From: Merdivicinus sp050943495 | GTDB taxonomy: Bacteria; Bacillota; Clostridia; Oscillospirales; Ruminococcaceae | Direction of reading: 5' to 3' | DNA: 64,000 nucleotides | NCBI GenBank assembly: GCA_050943495.1 | Contig: JBMNPH010000004.1 | Span: 1-64,000, forward strand | The notes under the pieces: generated by a model | Told to the model about the DNA's origin: nothing | Seen by the model: only the letters and a program-made list of their open reading frames with translations | Databases searched by the model: none | Translations under genes and position numbers: made by a program | Shown here: piece by piece, positions 7,027-15,891 of the stretch | How the letters are laid out: each line of letters opens with the position of its first letter | How positions within the stretch are numbered: the first letter of the stretch is position 1

Positions 7027-8289
7027 ATGAAATCGGAACAGATTCGGTTGTTGGTTCTGACTGATATCAGCAGTCTAAAGGGAGGTTTCAAAGAACCGGA
7101 TGATACACAGTCGCTTGTGAGACTTTTGTTGTACGCCAATGATTTTAAAATCGAAGGATTGATTGCAACCTATACAAAACACTGGGAGGACAGCAAACCG
7201 GAATATATTCAGGCGATTGTAGAAGCCTATGGAAAAGTTTGCGAAAACCTGAAAAAACACGATTCCCGTTATCCGGCTGCCCCGGAATTGCTGAGCAAAA
7301 TCAAGCGTGGCAATCCACATTGTGGAATGGATCAAATCGGGGAAGGGAAGGACACCGAAGCCTCGGAGTGGATCATCCATACTGTTGACGAGCCAGATGA
7401 ACGTCCGATATGGATTGTGGTATGGGGAGCACCAACGGATCTGGCACAGGCGCTTTGGAAGGTTTCCCATCAACGGAATAGAGAAGAAACCGCCGCATTT
7501 CTGGAAAAAATCCGAGTATATGCAATCGGCGATCAGTACGATGAGAGCGGGCCATGGATCCGGGAACAGTTTCCGCAGTTGATTTATATCATGTCCGGAT
7601 ATGGGATGCGCGGAATGTACCGGACGGGAGAGGAATCTTTGGTGACAGCTAACTGGCTTGCAGAGCACATTTGCCGGGAACACGGATCTTTAGGAGAAGC
7701 TTATCCGATTTATGATGGCGGCGACCCGTGGGGGCGGGTATTGGGCGTCAAGGAAGGGGACACCCCATCTTTTCTGTATTTGATACCGCATACACCCGGC
7801 GATCCCATGCATCCGGAATGGGAAAGCTGGGGCGGCCTTTTCCAGCAGGTGCCCGGCACACGCCATTATTTAGATACGGAAAGCCGACACGATGTGCGGG
7901 AATGTGTCTCCAAATGGCGGCCAGATTATCAGGCGGATTTTGCGGCAAGAATGGATTGGTGCGTGCAGGATTATGCACATGCCAATCATGCACCGGAAGT
8001 CGCAATCGCGGGAGAAACATGGCGAAAGATTGTGCCGGGTGAGGAAATCATTCTGGATGCAGGGCTAAGCTCGGATCCAGACGGTGATTCTTTGAACTAT
8101 CATTGGAAATTGGCCGAAAAAAAGAACTGCGGAGAGGTTCAGATGGAGGGAATTTTTGAGCCGGTTTTGCGGGTGAAAATATTAGACCTGCAATACGGGG
8201 GTGAAATTCGGATTTTACTGACAGTCCGTGATAATGGAACACCATCTCTTTGCTCATCTGTTTCGATTATTCTTTCAGCGGAATGTTAA
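7027..8289 (+). CDS. Sde182-type nucleoside-hydrolase-like protein (DUF1593)
   Basis: The 420-residue protein has no signal peptide. The N-terminal two thirds fit the nucleoside-hydrolase-like Sde182 domain (formerly DUF1593): an opening L-x-x-T-D-I-S-S, then E-P-D-D-T-Q-S-L-V-R (an aspartate cluster as in nucleoside hydrolases), I-E-G-L-I-A-T and W-I-V-V-W-G-A. The last 100 residues form a beta-sandwich with S-S-D-P-D-G-D-x-L-x-Y-x-W, a PKD/cadherin-like pattern. In polysaccharide-use loci such proteins are predicted glycoside-cleaving enzymes, but their substrate is unknown. AGGGGGAAAACC precedes the ATG. It is the last gene of the left locus, facing the minus-strand locus across a shared terminator. 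Confidence 0.75.
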   Translation: MKSEQIRLLVLTDISSLKGGFKEPDDTQSLVRLLLYANDFKIEGLIATYTKHWEDSKPEYIQAIVEAYGKVCENLKKHDSRYPAAPELLSKIKRGNPHCGMDQIGEGKDTEASEWIIHTVDEPDERPIWIVVWGAPTDLAQALWKVSHQRNREETAAFLEKIRVYAIGDQYDESGPWIREQFPQLIYIMSGYGMRGMYRTGEESLVTANWLAEHICREHGSLGEAYPIYDGGDPWGRVLGVKEGDTPSFLYLIPHTPGDPMHPEWESWGGLFQQVPGTRHYLDTESRHDVRECVSKWRPDYQADFAARMDWCVQDYAHANHAPEVAIAGETWRKIVPGEEIILDAGLSSDPDGDSLNYHWKLAEKKNCGEVQMEGIFEPVLRVKILDLQYGGEIRILLTVRDNGTPSLCSSVSIILSAEC

Positions 8290-8294
8290 CAGAC

Positions 8295-8324
8295 AAAAAG
8301 CCGGCAGAAAACTGCCGGCTTTTT
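8295..8324. terminator. bidirectional terminator between converging carbohydrate operons
   Basis: The stem AGCCGGCAG / CTGCCGGCT with an AAAA loop has an A-run on the left and a T-run on the right, so it can act for both strands. It separates the DUF1593 gene (+) from the second lyase-family gene (-). Confidence 0.92.
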
Positions 8325-8327
8325 ATT

Positions 8328-9392
8328 TTATTTTATGAAATGAGTAAGATCCACAATACCGACCTGTGTTTTGCCGCTTTGACTCAGCGCGGTGAAACAT
8401 AATTTCATGCCATCCGGCGAGAATTGCGGATGTGGATGACAGGGATGCGTCCAATCCGTAGGTGCGATTGCTGCAACTGCTTCAATCTGCTTTTCAGGGT
8501 TTAAGTATACAACTTCACTGAAAGAACCACCGATTTGGGTATCTGCTGCCGCACAGTGGCCGTCAGGTGAACTGGATGTATGCCAGTAACGGTACTTAGA
8601 CCCAACACAGTGTGCTTTTTGGGAAGCCATATCGTAGTACCAGACGCCACCAGGCAGAATAGTCGTGGAAATATACTTGACAAAGAAGATTCCATTTCCA
8701 TCTGCTGCCCACATTTCATGACCACATGGTTCCCCATTGTTCCCCTCCTCATCCAATCGTTGTCGGAAGAGATTGTGCGCGGTATGGGAGGGGTAATCCG
8801 CCAGCCAGAGCCGATTCGTAATATATTGGCAGGTACCCTCGTGGCTGAAGAACATCTGATCCCCATTTTTAGGATTAAGCATGCAATGGTTGGCAATAGG
8901 GAATGGCTCATCAAATTTGATACGGCAGAATTCTTCCATTTTTCCGGTATGAAGATCCAACCGATTGATGGAAGTTTTGCCGTCCTCCATTTGCCAGTAG
9001 ACGCTGAAATAACGTCCATCATCTGTCATACTGGGAGGTCCGTTGAGTGTATAACGCAGATCTCCACTCCACAGGAGTTCCGATTTTCCTGTGTCCAGAG
9101 AAGTTTTCCAGATACCGTGCTCGGTCATGTGATAGACATATCCGTTTTGCACAATATAGCTAGACCAAAAAGAGCGATCGGTAATAAAACGACTTTCCCC
9201 TGTGCGGATATCAGTCAGCCAGAGCTCGGAAGCCATTGATTTTTTTCGGTCTGCCATTTTGGAAAGAAGAATGTGATCGGGATCCACCCAGCAGTTTGCA
9301 GTAAAATAGCAATGGGCAACATCAAATTTAGGATCCTGCAGCCAAATAATTTCATTTCCGGTCTGGGGACAGGGCAAAACAATGCGTTCCAT
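8328..9392 (-). CDS. second oligogalacturonate-lyase-family propeller with an altered metal site
   Basis: The protein has 354 residues and no signal peptide. It shares with the protein at 2733 the HCYFTANCW blade start, L-x-x-T-D-I-R-T-G-E-S-x-F-I-T-D blades, the C-G-H-E-M-W motif (His225) and the terminal HPHPQFSPDGMKLCFT motif, so it belongs to the PL22-like family. The metal set differs: the Gln of Q-x-x-H-x-H is replaced by His316 (His316-x-x-His319-x-His321). Activity may be changed or lost. The start at 9392 is set by AAGGAGGAG just upstream; a longer frame upstream lacks a ribosome site and overlaps the next gene. It is the last gene of the minus-strand operon. Confidence 0.75.
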   Translation of the reverse strand: MERIVLPCPQTGNEIIWLQDPKFDVAHCYFTANCWVDPDHILLSKMADRKKSMASELWLTDIRTGESRFITDRSFWSSYIVQNGYVYHMTEHGIWKTSLDTGKSELLWSGDLRYTLNGPPSMTDDGRYFSVYWQMEDGKTSINRLDLHTGKMEEFCRIKFDEPFPIANHCMLNPKNGDQMFFSHEGTCQYITNRLWLADYPSHTAHNLFRQRLDEEGNNGEPCGHEMWAADGNGIFFVKYISTTILPGGVWYYDMASQKAHCVGSKYRYWHTSSSPDGHCAAADTQIGGSFSEVVYLNPEKQIEAVAAIAPTDWTHPCHPHPQFSPDGMKLCFTALSQSGKTQVGIVDLTHFIK

Positions 9393-9405
9393 GATGTTCT
9401 CCTCC

Positions 9406-11181
9406 TTAAAAGATATCACGGTATTCCTTCCCGTCGATCCAAGCGGTAAATGTGTCATAAAATGTTTTGGTAGGAACGGCATGAACGCTACCGCAGACGC
9501 GGAGGTTACCGTAGGAGGCAGAAATATTGTCATTTTTCAGGCGCTCTACGGAAATATCCGGAGTAGAAAGAGTACTGTCTGTAATCTCAAATGCCAGAGC
9601 GCAGACACATTCCTGCAGCTGGGCAAAGTTGATTTCGCGTTTTTCCCCGTGATAGAGGATAATATCCAGATATTGGATAGTTCCTTTCACGCTGTGGCCA
9701 CCGGTTTCATTAACATGATCCTTTTCAACGCCGGTTTGAATGGAGATGGGCATATCGCCGAATTTCGCATACGGAATCAGAATTCGAATTTTCAGATCGC
9801 CTTTCTGCGCGAGATAAAGGCCGGGTTCCTTTTCCGTGAGGGTCATATCCGAGACTGCGCCGCCGAATTCAAAGCGGATCCGGAGATCGGAAGCGGTAAT
9901 TGTTGCATTTTTGACCATATCCAGATTGCAATGAGTGTCGCCGCCGTCGGTGATGAAATTAATCAGGGAGACACAGCGATTTTTCTGCTGTGCGGTGACA
10001 ATGACACCGGAAGAGTAGTCATAAAGATCATGCAGAAGCTTCAAGCCGCAGTAAGCTGGATTTTTCTCATCGCCGAAGTAGCAGAGCATGTTACGCTTCT
10101 GATTCCAGAAGGTACATTGATAAAAGTTTCCAATTGTATAGTTGTTGGTCATGTAGGCAGTAGCAATATCCGATTCGAAGATACGCTGATTCACTTCCGT
10201 TTCACCGCGCGGTTCCGTAAAATAGGGGACATATTTTGCCGGGCAGCGATGATTCAGGCTGAAGAAATCCATGGGCAACAGATCCGCAACACCATCCTGA
10301 TCTAGATCCACTAGATGAATCCGGTAGTCGAGCGCGCGCTGAATTTTCAGCTGAAGAGCCTGTGTTTGCAGCATCGTGTAGGCGCGGGCATGTGGACCGG
10401 CCCATTGTTTGGTTTTGAAGTGGTAATGTTCTGCCACAGTTTTCCATGCCAGATCGTTGAGATCTTCGACCAGTTTGAGATCTTCGGAGTCTTTGACATA
10501 TTTGAGCATCCGTGCCAAATCATCTGCCAATACAAGGGTGTAGGTAGGGCTGTTGTATTCATTGTAAGAACCTTTGCTGATGTTGAACTGGTACAAGGTA
10601 CGGAGACGCTTTTTGGCGTATTGGATGAGGGAGTCATCCCCGAGGAGAGTACCACCGACTAGAGTGACATAGGTGCCCATAATTGAAATATTTGTGTATC
10701 CAGGTCCCATATCGCGGATGCGGATGGAGTTGCAGGCGTGCAGGAGGGATTCACGCAACATGGCAGTCATTTCCGCAGAAAGTTTATCCGGATGATCCAG
10801 CAGGATGTGCATGATTTCTTTACCGCAGAAATCTGCCCAGTTCCAGTCGGGAGGAGCCATCTGAGTCAGTGGCTCTTCGGTGTAATAGGACCAGATACCA
10901 TACGTTTTGTGGGAAGGATCAGTATCCTGCAGAGGAACGATACGGTTGAGAATATCCATGGAACGCTGCCGATCTCCTTCTCCGTCGCGGTTCAGAAGTT
11001 CATAGGCATAGCTTAAAGAATCGCGGGTACCGTGTACAGTCTGATTAACGAGAGTACTGTGATATCCGTGTTCACCGCGCCATTGGGTCAAGGAACATTC
11101 CTTGGGATCGTAAGATTGATCCATCCGTTCCATCATCTGATAAAAGAGCGGCTTTTCCTGATCATTTTTAAAGTACAGCAT
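9406..11181 (-). CDS. unclassified 591-residue protein, possible (alpha/alpha)6-toroid polysaccharide lyase
   Basis: I do not recognise a named family with confidence. The protein has no signal peptide. The N-terminal 290 residues are helical, with conserved-looking motifs GPGYTNISIMG (Asn164), SYNEYNSPTY (207-214 region), HYH (252-254) and AGPHARAY (His264, Tyr268). Asn/His/Tyr sets of this kind occur in toroid-fold lyases. A DxDxDG segment (about 292-298) and a beta-rich C-terminal half follow, again as in toroid plus beta-sandwich lyases. It starts at 11181 after GAGGAGG and lies between the binding-protein gene and the PL22-like gene. A cytoplasmic enzyme acting on imported acidic oligosaccharide is the best guess. 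Confidence 0.5.
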   Translation of the reverse strand: MLYFKNDQEKPLFYQMMERMDQSYDPKECSLTQWRGEHGYHSTLVNQTVHGTRDSLSYAYELLNRDGEGDRQRSMDILNRIVPLQDTDPSHKTYGIWSYYTEEPLTQMAPPDWNWADFCGKEIMHILLDHPDKLSAEMTAMLRESLLHACNSIRIRDMGPGYTNISIMGTYVTLVGGTLLGDDSLIQYAKKRLRTLYQFNISKGSYNEYNSPTYTLVLADDLARMLKYVKDSEDLKLVEDLNDLAWKTVAEHYHFKTKQWAGPHARAYTMLQTQALQLKIQRALDYRIHLVDLDQDGVADLLPMDFFSLNHRCPAKYVPYFTEPRGETEVNQRIFESDIATAYMTNNYTIGNFYQCTFWNQKRNMLCYFGDEKNPAYCGLKLLHDLYDYSSGVIVTAQQKNRCVSLINFITDGGDTHCNLDMVKNATITASDLRIRFEFGGAVSDMTLTEKEPGLYLAQKGDLKIRILIPYAKFGDMPISIQTGVEKDHVNETGGHSVKGTIQYLDIILYHGEKREINFAQLQECVCALAFEITDSTLSTPDISVERLKNDNISASYGNLRVCGSVHAVPTKTFYDTFTAWIDGKEYRDIF

Positions 11182-11210
11182 GATTCTGCCTCCTCAAATT
11201 GATATCGTTT

Positions 11211-11243
11211 AAAAAAGCCGACGGCTTTGAGGGCCGCCGGCTT
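11211..11243 (-). terminator. intra-operon terminator behind the binding-protein gene
   Basis: On the minus strand AAGCCGGCGGC / GCCGTCGGCTT forms an 11-bp stem followed by six T. It lies between the binding-protein gene and the 591-residue gene, and would give more binding protein than downstream enzyme. Confidence 0.85.
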
Positions 11244-11271
11244 CCCTGAAAGGAATATCAATATTTTCAAA

Positions 11272-12873
11272 TTATTCCATTACAAGGTTTTCTTTGTTTT
11301 CATCATACCAGGCTTGGTATTCTGCCATAACCTCATCAAAACCAAGACTGTCACGAAGTGCATCCATATCTGCGAGACACTGCTCAACACTGTAAGACGG
11401 GTCTGTGATGCAGCGGTCTTCCAACTCAGCAAAAGATGCATTGAATTCAGAATTATACTTCACGTTGAGATCGGTAGAGGGGAGGGCGGGAATGTCTCGA
11501 CGATACGTATTCTTCATCTGAGTTTCCAAAGCGAGAGCACGAATCGGAGCATAGGCCTGAGAAAGTTCATCCTCTGCAGCAGAAATGGTCATATATTTAT
11601 CAATATCTTCAATTACATCATTTGCTACTAAAGCATACTCTTTTGCATAGGTAACTTCAATGGCATTCTTGTCCGCATCAATTGTTTGTGGAATACCATC
11701 TACTAAGTTATAGTGGACGCCTTCTTCGCCATAACGCAAAGTCATCCAATTGCCATCAATCAGCCAGTCAATGAACTGAACACAAGCTTCCGGATCCGAA
11801 GCGTCTTTGTTCATGCAGACAATCATATTAGCAGGCGGTTCCTGATAGCATCCAAATTTACCATAGGATGTTTCAACAGATTCCAGAGGAACAAGTTCTG
11901 CTTCCGGAACATTCTGTTTAAGTTCACGCCACTCATTGGCCTGATCCCATCCTGCAAAATAGGTTCCGCTCTTACCGGTTACAATCAACTGACGCTGACG
12001 CTCATAGTTGGTATCGGTGATGTATTCTGGGTCGATGACGCCATCGGTATACCAAGCCTTAACTTGAGTGAGGAAATCTTTATAGCCATCGGTGGTATTC
12101 CAGTCAACCAGTTTGTCATCGACAACCATCATTTCGTAACCACCATAAAGGGCTTTCATAATTCCCTTAAAGTTATAGTTAAAGCCGACACCGAAAGTAT
12201 CGTTCTGGCCATTTCCATCTGGATCGTCGGTGGTAAATTTCCGGACAACATTATCCAGTTCTTCCATGGTAGTCGGTGTGCTCAGCCCAAGATTGTCCAA
12301 CCAATCCTGACGAATCCACATGCCATGGTTTGCAACGGCAAGAGGAGTACGAGCACTCGTAAACGCATACATCAAGCCATCGGAATCGGATGTGACATAA
12401 GGTTTCAATTCAGGATGATTTTCCAGATATGTTTTATAGCTAGTGGAGTATTGCTCAATGTAGTCATCGATAGGCTGCAACACACCCTGATCGATCAAAC
12501 CATTCATAAAGCCCTTGTTAAATTCCCAAACGAGATCCGGTGCAGAGCCAGAAGCAAACAGCGCGTTGGTTTTTGCGGTAGATTCTGTACGAGGAATCGG
12601 TACCCAATCAACATTGACCGGTGAATTTTCATCAATCCACTGCGTCCAGCGGTTATCTTCCATTGTTCCTTCGGAAGCTGCGCATTGTCCACGTTCAAAA
12701 GAAATTGCCGTAATGGTTTTCTTTTCGCCCGAACCTTCTGCAGAAGCAGAGGATTCCGTCCCGGTATTTGCGGTATCGCCGCCGGTAGAAGAAGTGGAAT
12801 CCCCACCGCATCCAGCCAAAGCAGATGCTGCTAGGAATGCTGCCATAATAACGGACAAGTAACGTTTTTTCAT
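11272..12873 (-). CDS. extracellular solute-binding lipoprotein of the second importer
   Basis: The protein has 533 residues. The signal MKKRYLSVIMAAFLAASALAG-C ends in a lipobox (L-A-G-C, Cys22), followed by a Gly/Ser/Thr-rich linker and a large type-1 binding domain of the LplA/YtcQ class. AGGAGG stands just upstream of the ATG at 12873. It follows the two permease genes on the same strand, so it is their substrate receptor. The sequence is clearly different from the binding protein at 3946, which argues for a distinct ligand. Confidence 0.92.
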   Translation of the reverse strand: MKKRYLSVIMAAFLAASALAGCGGDSTSSTGGDTANTGTESSASAEGSGEKKTITAISFERGQCAASEGTMEDNRWTQWIDENSPVNVDWVPIPRTESTAKTNALFASGSAPDLVWEFNKGFMNGLIDQGVLQPIDDYIEQYSTSYKTYLENHPELKPYVTSDSDGLMYAFTSARTPLAVANHGMWIRQDWLDNLGLSTPTTMEELDNVVRKFTTDDPDGNGQNDTFGVGFNYNFKGIMKALYGGYEMMVVDDKLVDWNTTDGYKDFLTQVKAWYTDGVIDPEYITDTNYERQRQLIVTGKSGTYFAGWDQANEWRELKQNVPEAELVPLESVETSYGKFGCYQEPPANMIVCMNKDASDPEACVQFIDWLIDGNWMTLRYGEEGVHYNLVDGIPQTIDADKNAIEVTYAKEYALVANDVIEDIDKYMTISAAEDELSQAYAPIRALALETQMKNTYRRDIPALPSTDLNVKYNSEFNASFAELEDRCITDPSYSVEQCLADMDALRDSLGFDEVMAEYQAWYDENKENLVME

Positions 12874-12934
12874 ATAGGGAACCTCCTTAAAAAAATCTGA
12901 GTTATATCAGTTCAAAATGAACTGGAATACGATT

Positions 12935-13849
12935 TTATCCCTTGACAGAACCTACCATAACGCCTTTTACAAAATACTTTTGAAGGAAAGGATAAACACA
13001 AATAATTGGTAGAGTGGAAACGACAATTGTAGCAGCTTTGAAAGTTTCCGGTGCAATCAAAGTTTGGGTCAGACCTTCGCCGCTTTCCTGTGCAATGGTA
13101 ATTTGTTGGGCAGTATCCAACATCTGTTTTAAGGTAAGCATCAGAGGATATTTTGCGGTACTGGACAGATAAAGCATCGGTCCCATATAGCTGTTCCACC
13201 AGCCAACCGCATAAAACAGCACCATAGTGGCCATAATGGGGATCGAAAGAGGAAGAATAATGCGGAAAAGAATGGTCGCATCATTCGCACCGTCAATGCT
13301 GGCTGCTTCCTCCAACGAAATCGGAAGAGCTTCAAAGAATGTTTTCATAACAATCATATTGTAAGTGGAGATCAATCCTTGAAGCCAAAGGCCGGTGTAG
13401 GAGTCGATTAAGTTTAACGATTTCATGAGGATAAAGTCGGGAATCATACCACCGGAAAACAGCATAGTAAAGACAATCATTCCAATAAAAAAGCCTCGTC
13501 CGAATAAGCGCTTTTTAGAAAGTGTATAGGCTGCAAGAGTGGTGGCTACCAGATTAATCAATGTTCCGAAGCCGGTGAGAATAATGGTATTTTTGATTGC
13601 CCGGAAAATCTGACCATCCAGCAAAAGCTGATCGTATGCATCCAAATTAAATTCAATAGGAATCAGATTGACTTCACCGGAAGAAACAGCACGGCTGGAA
13701 CTGAAAGAAGTAGCAATTACGTTAATAAAAGGATAAAGGGCACAAATGGTGAATGCTGTGATAAAGATATAGTTAAAAATGATGAATGCGATCTCACCGG
13801 GAGTTTTCCGAACCCGGTTATTCACGGTTTTCGTTTTTGCAGCGGTCAT
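12935..13849 (-). CDS. carbohydrate ABC transporter permease, YtcP-type
   Basis: This 304-residue permease of the second importer has a basic N-terminus, about six hydrophobic segments, an EAA loop (E-E-A-A-S-I-D-G-A-N-D) and a terminal V-M-V-G-S-V-K-G like the YtcP-type gene at 1832. AGGAGG precedes the start. It lies 17 bp after the LplB-type gene and 61 bp before the binding-protein gene. In that gap a CCAGTTCA / TGAACTG-type stem is visible but has no T-tract, so it is probably not a terminator. Confidence 0.92.
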   Translation of the reverse strand: MTAAKTKTVNNRVRKTPGEIAFIIFNYIFITAFTICALYPFINVIATSFSSSRAVSSGEVNLIPIEFNLDAYDQLLLDGQIFRAIKNTIILTGFGTLINLVATTLAAYTLSKKRLFGRGFFIGMIVFTMLFSGGMIPDFILMKSLNLIDSYTGLWLQGLISTYNMIVMKTFFEALPISLEEAASIDGANDATILFRIILPLSIPIMATMVLFYAVGWWNSYMGPMLYLSSTAKYPLMLTLKQMLDTAQQITIAQESGEGLTQTLIAPETFKAATIVVSTLPIICVYPFLQKYFVKGVMVGSVKG

Positions 13850-13866
13850 ATGTAGTACCTCCTCGC

Positions 13867-14820
13867 TTACCAGAGACCAGATTCGCCCATGGACCGAATG
13901 ATCTTATTTGTCGTGAATACTAGGATCAGGCTGATAACCGACTGGAAAAGACCGATTGCGGTAGTATAGCTAAACTGAGCTCCTTCAATACCCAAGCGAT
14001 ACACATAGGTACTGATAACTTCGGATACACGGCGAACCGCGTTATTTTGCAGCATATAAACTTTTTCGAAGCCGATATTCATCATAGATCCCATACGAAG
14101 GATCAGCATGGTAGCGATGGTGCTGCGGATTCCGGGAAGGGTAATATGCCAAATCTGCCGGAATTTTCCTGCACCGTCAATACGGGCAGCTTCATAAAGT
14201 TGCACATCAATGCTGGTGATAGCAGCAAGATAAACGATTGTGCCCCATCCGGCGCCTTGCCAAATACCAGAGACTACAAAAACAACAATCCACCAGCCTG
14301 CATCAGCCATAAAATAGATTGACTCACCGCCCAAGGATTTAATAATGGAGTTAATAACACCAGTAGAAGGAGAACAAATCTGAATGATGATACCGCCTAA
14401 TACAACCCAAGATAGAAAGTGCGGTAAGTAGAGAATACTTTGTGTAATTCGCTTAAAGAAGCGATTGTCAATTTCATTGAGCATAACTGCCAAGATAATC
14501 GGCATCGGGAATCCAAATACAACATCGTATACATTGAGCAAAAGCGTATTTTTTACAATGTTGTAAAAATCTTTGTTGGAGAACATACGGGTAAAGTGTT
14601 CGAGTCCAACCCATTCACTTCCCAGAATTCCATCCACAAAACGAAAGTCTTTGAAAGCAATAATGGTACCGATCATGGGAAGGTATTTGAAAACAACATA
14701 ATATAAGACTATTGGCGATAAAAATAAGTACAACCATCGGTCACGGCAAATTCGTTTCCAAATCAAATTTTTTTGTTTTTTTTGTACAGAAGGCACGGAT
14801 GCATTTACACGATTTGTCAA
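13867..14820 (-). CDS. carbohydrate ABC transporter permease, LplB-type
   Basis: This 317-residue permease is the first gene of the second importer operon. It shows the LplB pattern: a basic N-terminus, I-C-R-D-R-W-L-Y-L-F-L, about six hydrophobic segments and the EAA loop E-A-A-R-I-D-G-A-G-K. The start is a TTG at 14820 with GGAGGG 6 bases upstream; no better ATG exists. It has the same length as the LplB-type protein at 845 and is clearly related. It is preceded by a promoter with a good -10 and poor -35 box and, further up, by an AraC-type regulator gene. Confidence 0.92.
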   Translation of the reverse strand: MTNRVNASVPSVQKKQKNLIWKRICRDRWLYLFLSPIVLYYVVFKYLPMIGTIIAFKDFRFVDGILGSEWVGLEHFTRMFSNKDFYNIVKNTLLLNVYDVVFGFPMPIILAVMLNEIDNRFFKRITQSILYLPHFLSWVVLGGIIIQICSPSTGVINSIIKSLGGESIYFMADAGWWIVVFVVSGIWQGAGWGTIVYLAAITSIDVQLYEAARIDGAGKFRQIWHITLPGIRSTIATMLILRMGSMMNIGFEKVYMLQNNAVRRVSEVISTYVYRLGIEGAQFSYTTAIGLFQSVISLILVFTTNKIIRSMGESGLW

Positions 14821-14874
14821 TGTTTTCCCTCCAATATTGAGATATTTTATTGCTTTTACTCATGACATATCCAT

Positions 14875-14903
14875 ATTATAACTTCTTTAAATGGATTTGT
14901 ATA
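14875..14903 (-). promoter_or_regulatory. weak, probably activator-dependent promoter of the second importer operon
   Basis: On the minus strand a perfect TATAAT (14880-14875) is preceded after 17 bp by ATACAA, a poor -35 box. Good -10 with poor -35 is common at AraC-activated promoters, and an AraC-type gene lies directly upstream. Confidence 0.5.
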
Positions 14904-14955
14904 TGAGAAAGTTATGAAAAAATATGCGAATATTACGATTGTTATAAAAAAACGG

Positions 14956-15803
14956 TCAAGATTCTTGATGAAGTTTACTATATTGTTTGGGTGTTATGCC
15001 AACAATTCGTTTAAAAGTACGGATAAAATGGGATTCGTCATTATAGCCAATTAGTTCACATGTTTTTACAACCGGAATTCCGCGCTTGAGATACTCGCGG
15101 GATTTCATAATTCTTGTTGTGACGAGATATTCATTTGGAGTCATGCCAACTGTGTTTTTAAAGCTTGTAATAAGATGAGATTTGCTGATGAAAAATTTTT
15201 GGCAAAGATCGTCAAGGGTTAGATTTTCATCGGAATGTGTCTGTATATACATAGCAATCGTTCGAGCACGGTCATTCCGGTATTGTTTGGAACTGCCTAC
15301 GCCACCTAAAAAATTTCATTGCATAGCAAAAGAATCTCTGCCGTTATCAGTTTTTTCCGTAATTGTTTAGCGTAGACATCTTTTTGGGTATATTCTTGCA
15401 ATTGATCCATAAGCTGCGTCATTTTTATTATTTGATCTTGATTCATGTAGAGACAATTTTCGAAATTTTCAGGACGATTGACAAAAAGTTGAAGCAGATC
15501 CTCCCCAAAATCTTGAAAATCCCGCATAAATTCCGGACGAAGATACATGATATAGCGCTCATATAGAAGATTTTGTGGAACAACATTGTGATGGATCTCA
15601 TTGTTGTTAATGACAAGAACAGTTCCTACCTTGCTAATGTATTCACGGTTATCAATTGTAAATTGGACACCGTCGGTCAAAACAAAGTTGATTTCAAATC
15701 CATCGTGAAAATGAGGATGTGGCATGTGATAAAAAGTGCTGATATTGTGCTGTACTTGTACGTCTTGTTCGTATATTTCTTTGATAATAATACTGCTATC
15801 CAT
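14956..15803 (-). pseudogene. AraC-family transcriptional regulator, split by a one-base frameshift
   Basis: Two reading frames together make one AraC-type protein of about 282 residues. The first (15803-15306, 165 residues) is the N-terminal cupin sensor domain, with HFHDGFEINFVL and an N-N-N-E-I-H-H metal/sugar-pocket region. The second carries both helix-turn-helix units (LTLDDLCQKFFISKSHL; GYNDESHFIRTFKRIVGITP). The first frame ends at TAG in a run of six T (plus-strand A6, 15308-15313). One extra T would restore N-E-I-F-L-G-G-V-G-S-S and join the frames without stops. The C-terminal frame has no ribosome site of its own. It may be a true mutation, a phase-variable tract or an assembly error. 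Confidence 0.85.
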
Positions 15804-15847
15804 AGTTCCTCCTACATTTTTAACGCAAAGATATGTCTATTATTTTT

Positions 15848-15877
15848 GTTATAAGAAAAATTGACAAAAATGTCAAT
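15848..15877 (-). promoter_or_regulatory. promoter of the AraC-type gene with a palindrome over the -35 box
   Basis: On the minus strand TTGACA (15876-15871), 17 bp, TATAAC (15853-15848). A perfect dyad ATTGACA-TTTT-TGTCAAT (15860-15877) covers the -35 box and is a candidate operator, possibly for autoregulation. A related dyad, TTGAC-AAAAA-GTCAA, lies at 16900-16914. Confidence 0.75.
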
Positions 15878-15891
15878 CCATTTCAAAAAAA

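Noticed and set aside
14956..15252. The 98-codon helix-turn-helix frame as a separate small regulator
   Set aside because: No ribosome site, and the frame runs upstream without stops to the T6 tract, where it joins the cupin frame of one AraC-type gene.
15300..15320. Programmed -1 frameshifting in the AraC-type gene
   Set aside because: The tract A-UUUUUU-AG gives the right frame by -1 slippage, but no canonical X-XXY-YYZ heptamer or clear downstream pseudoknot is visible. Kept only as a minor alternative to mutation or error.
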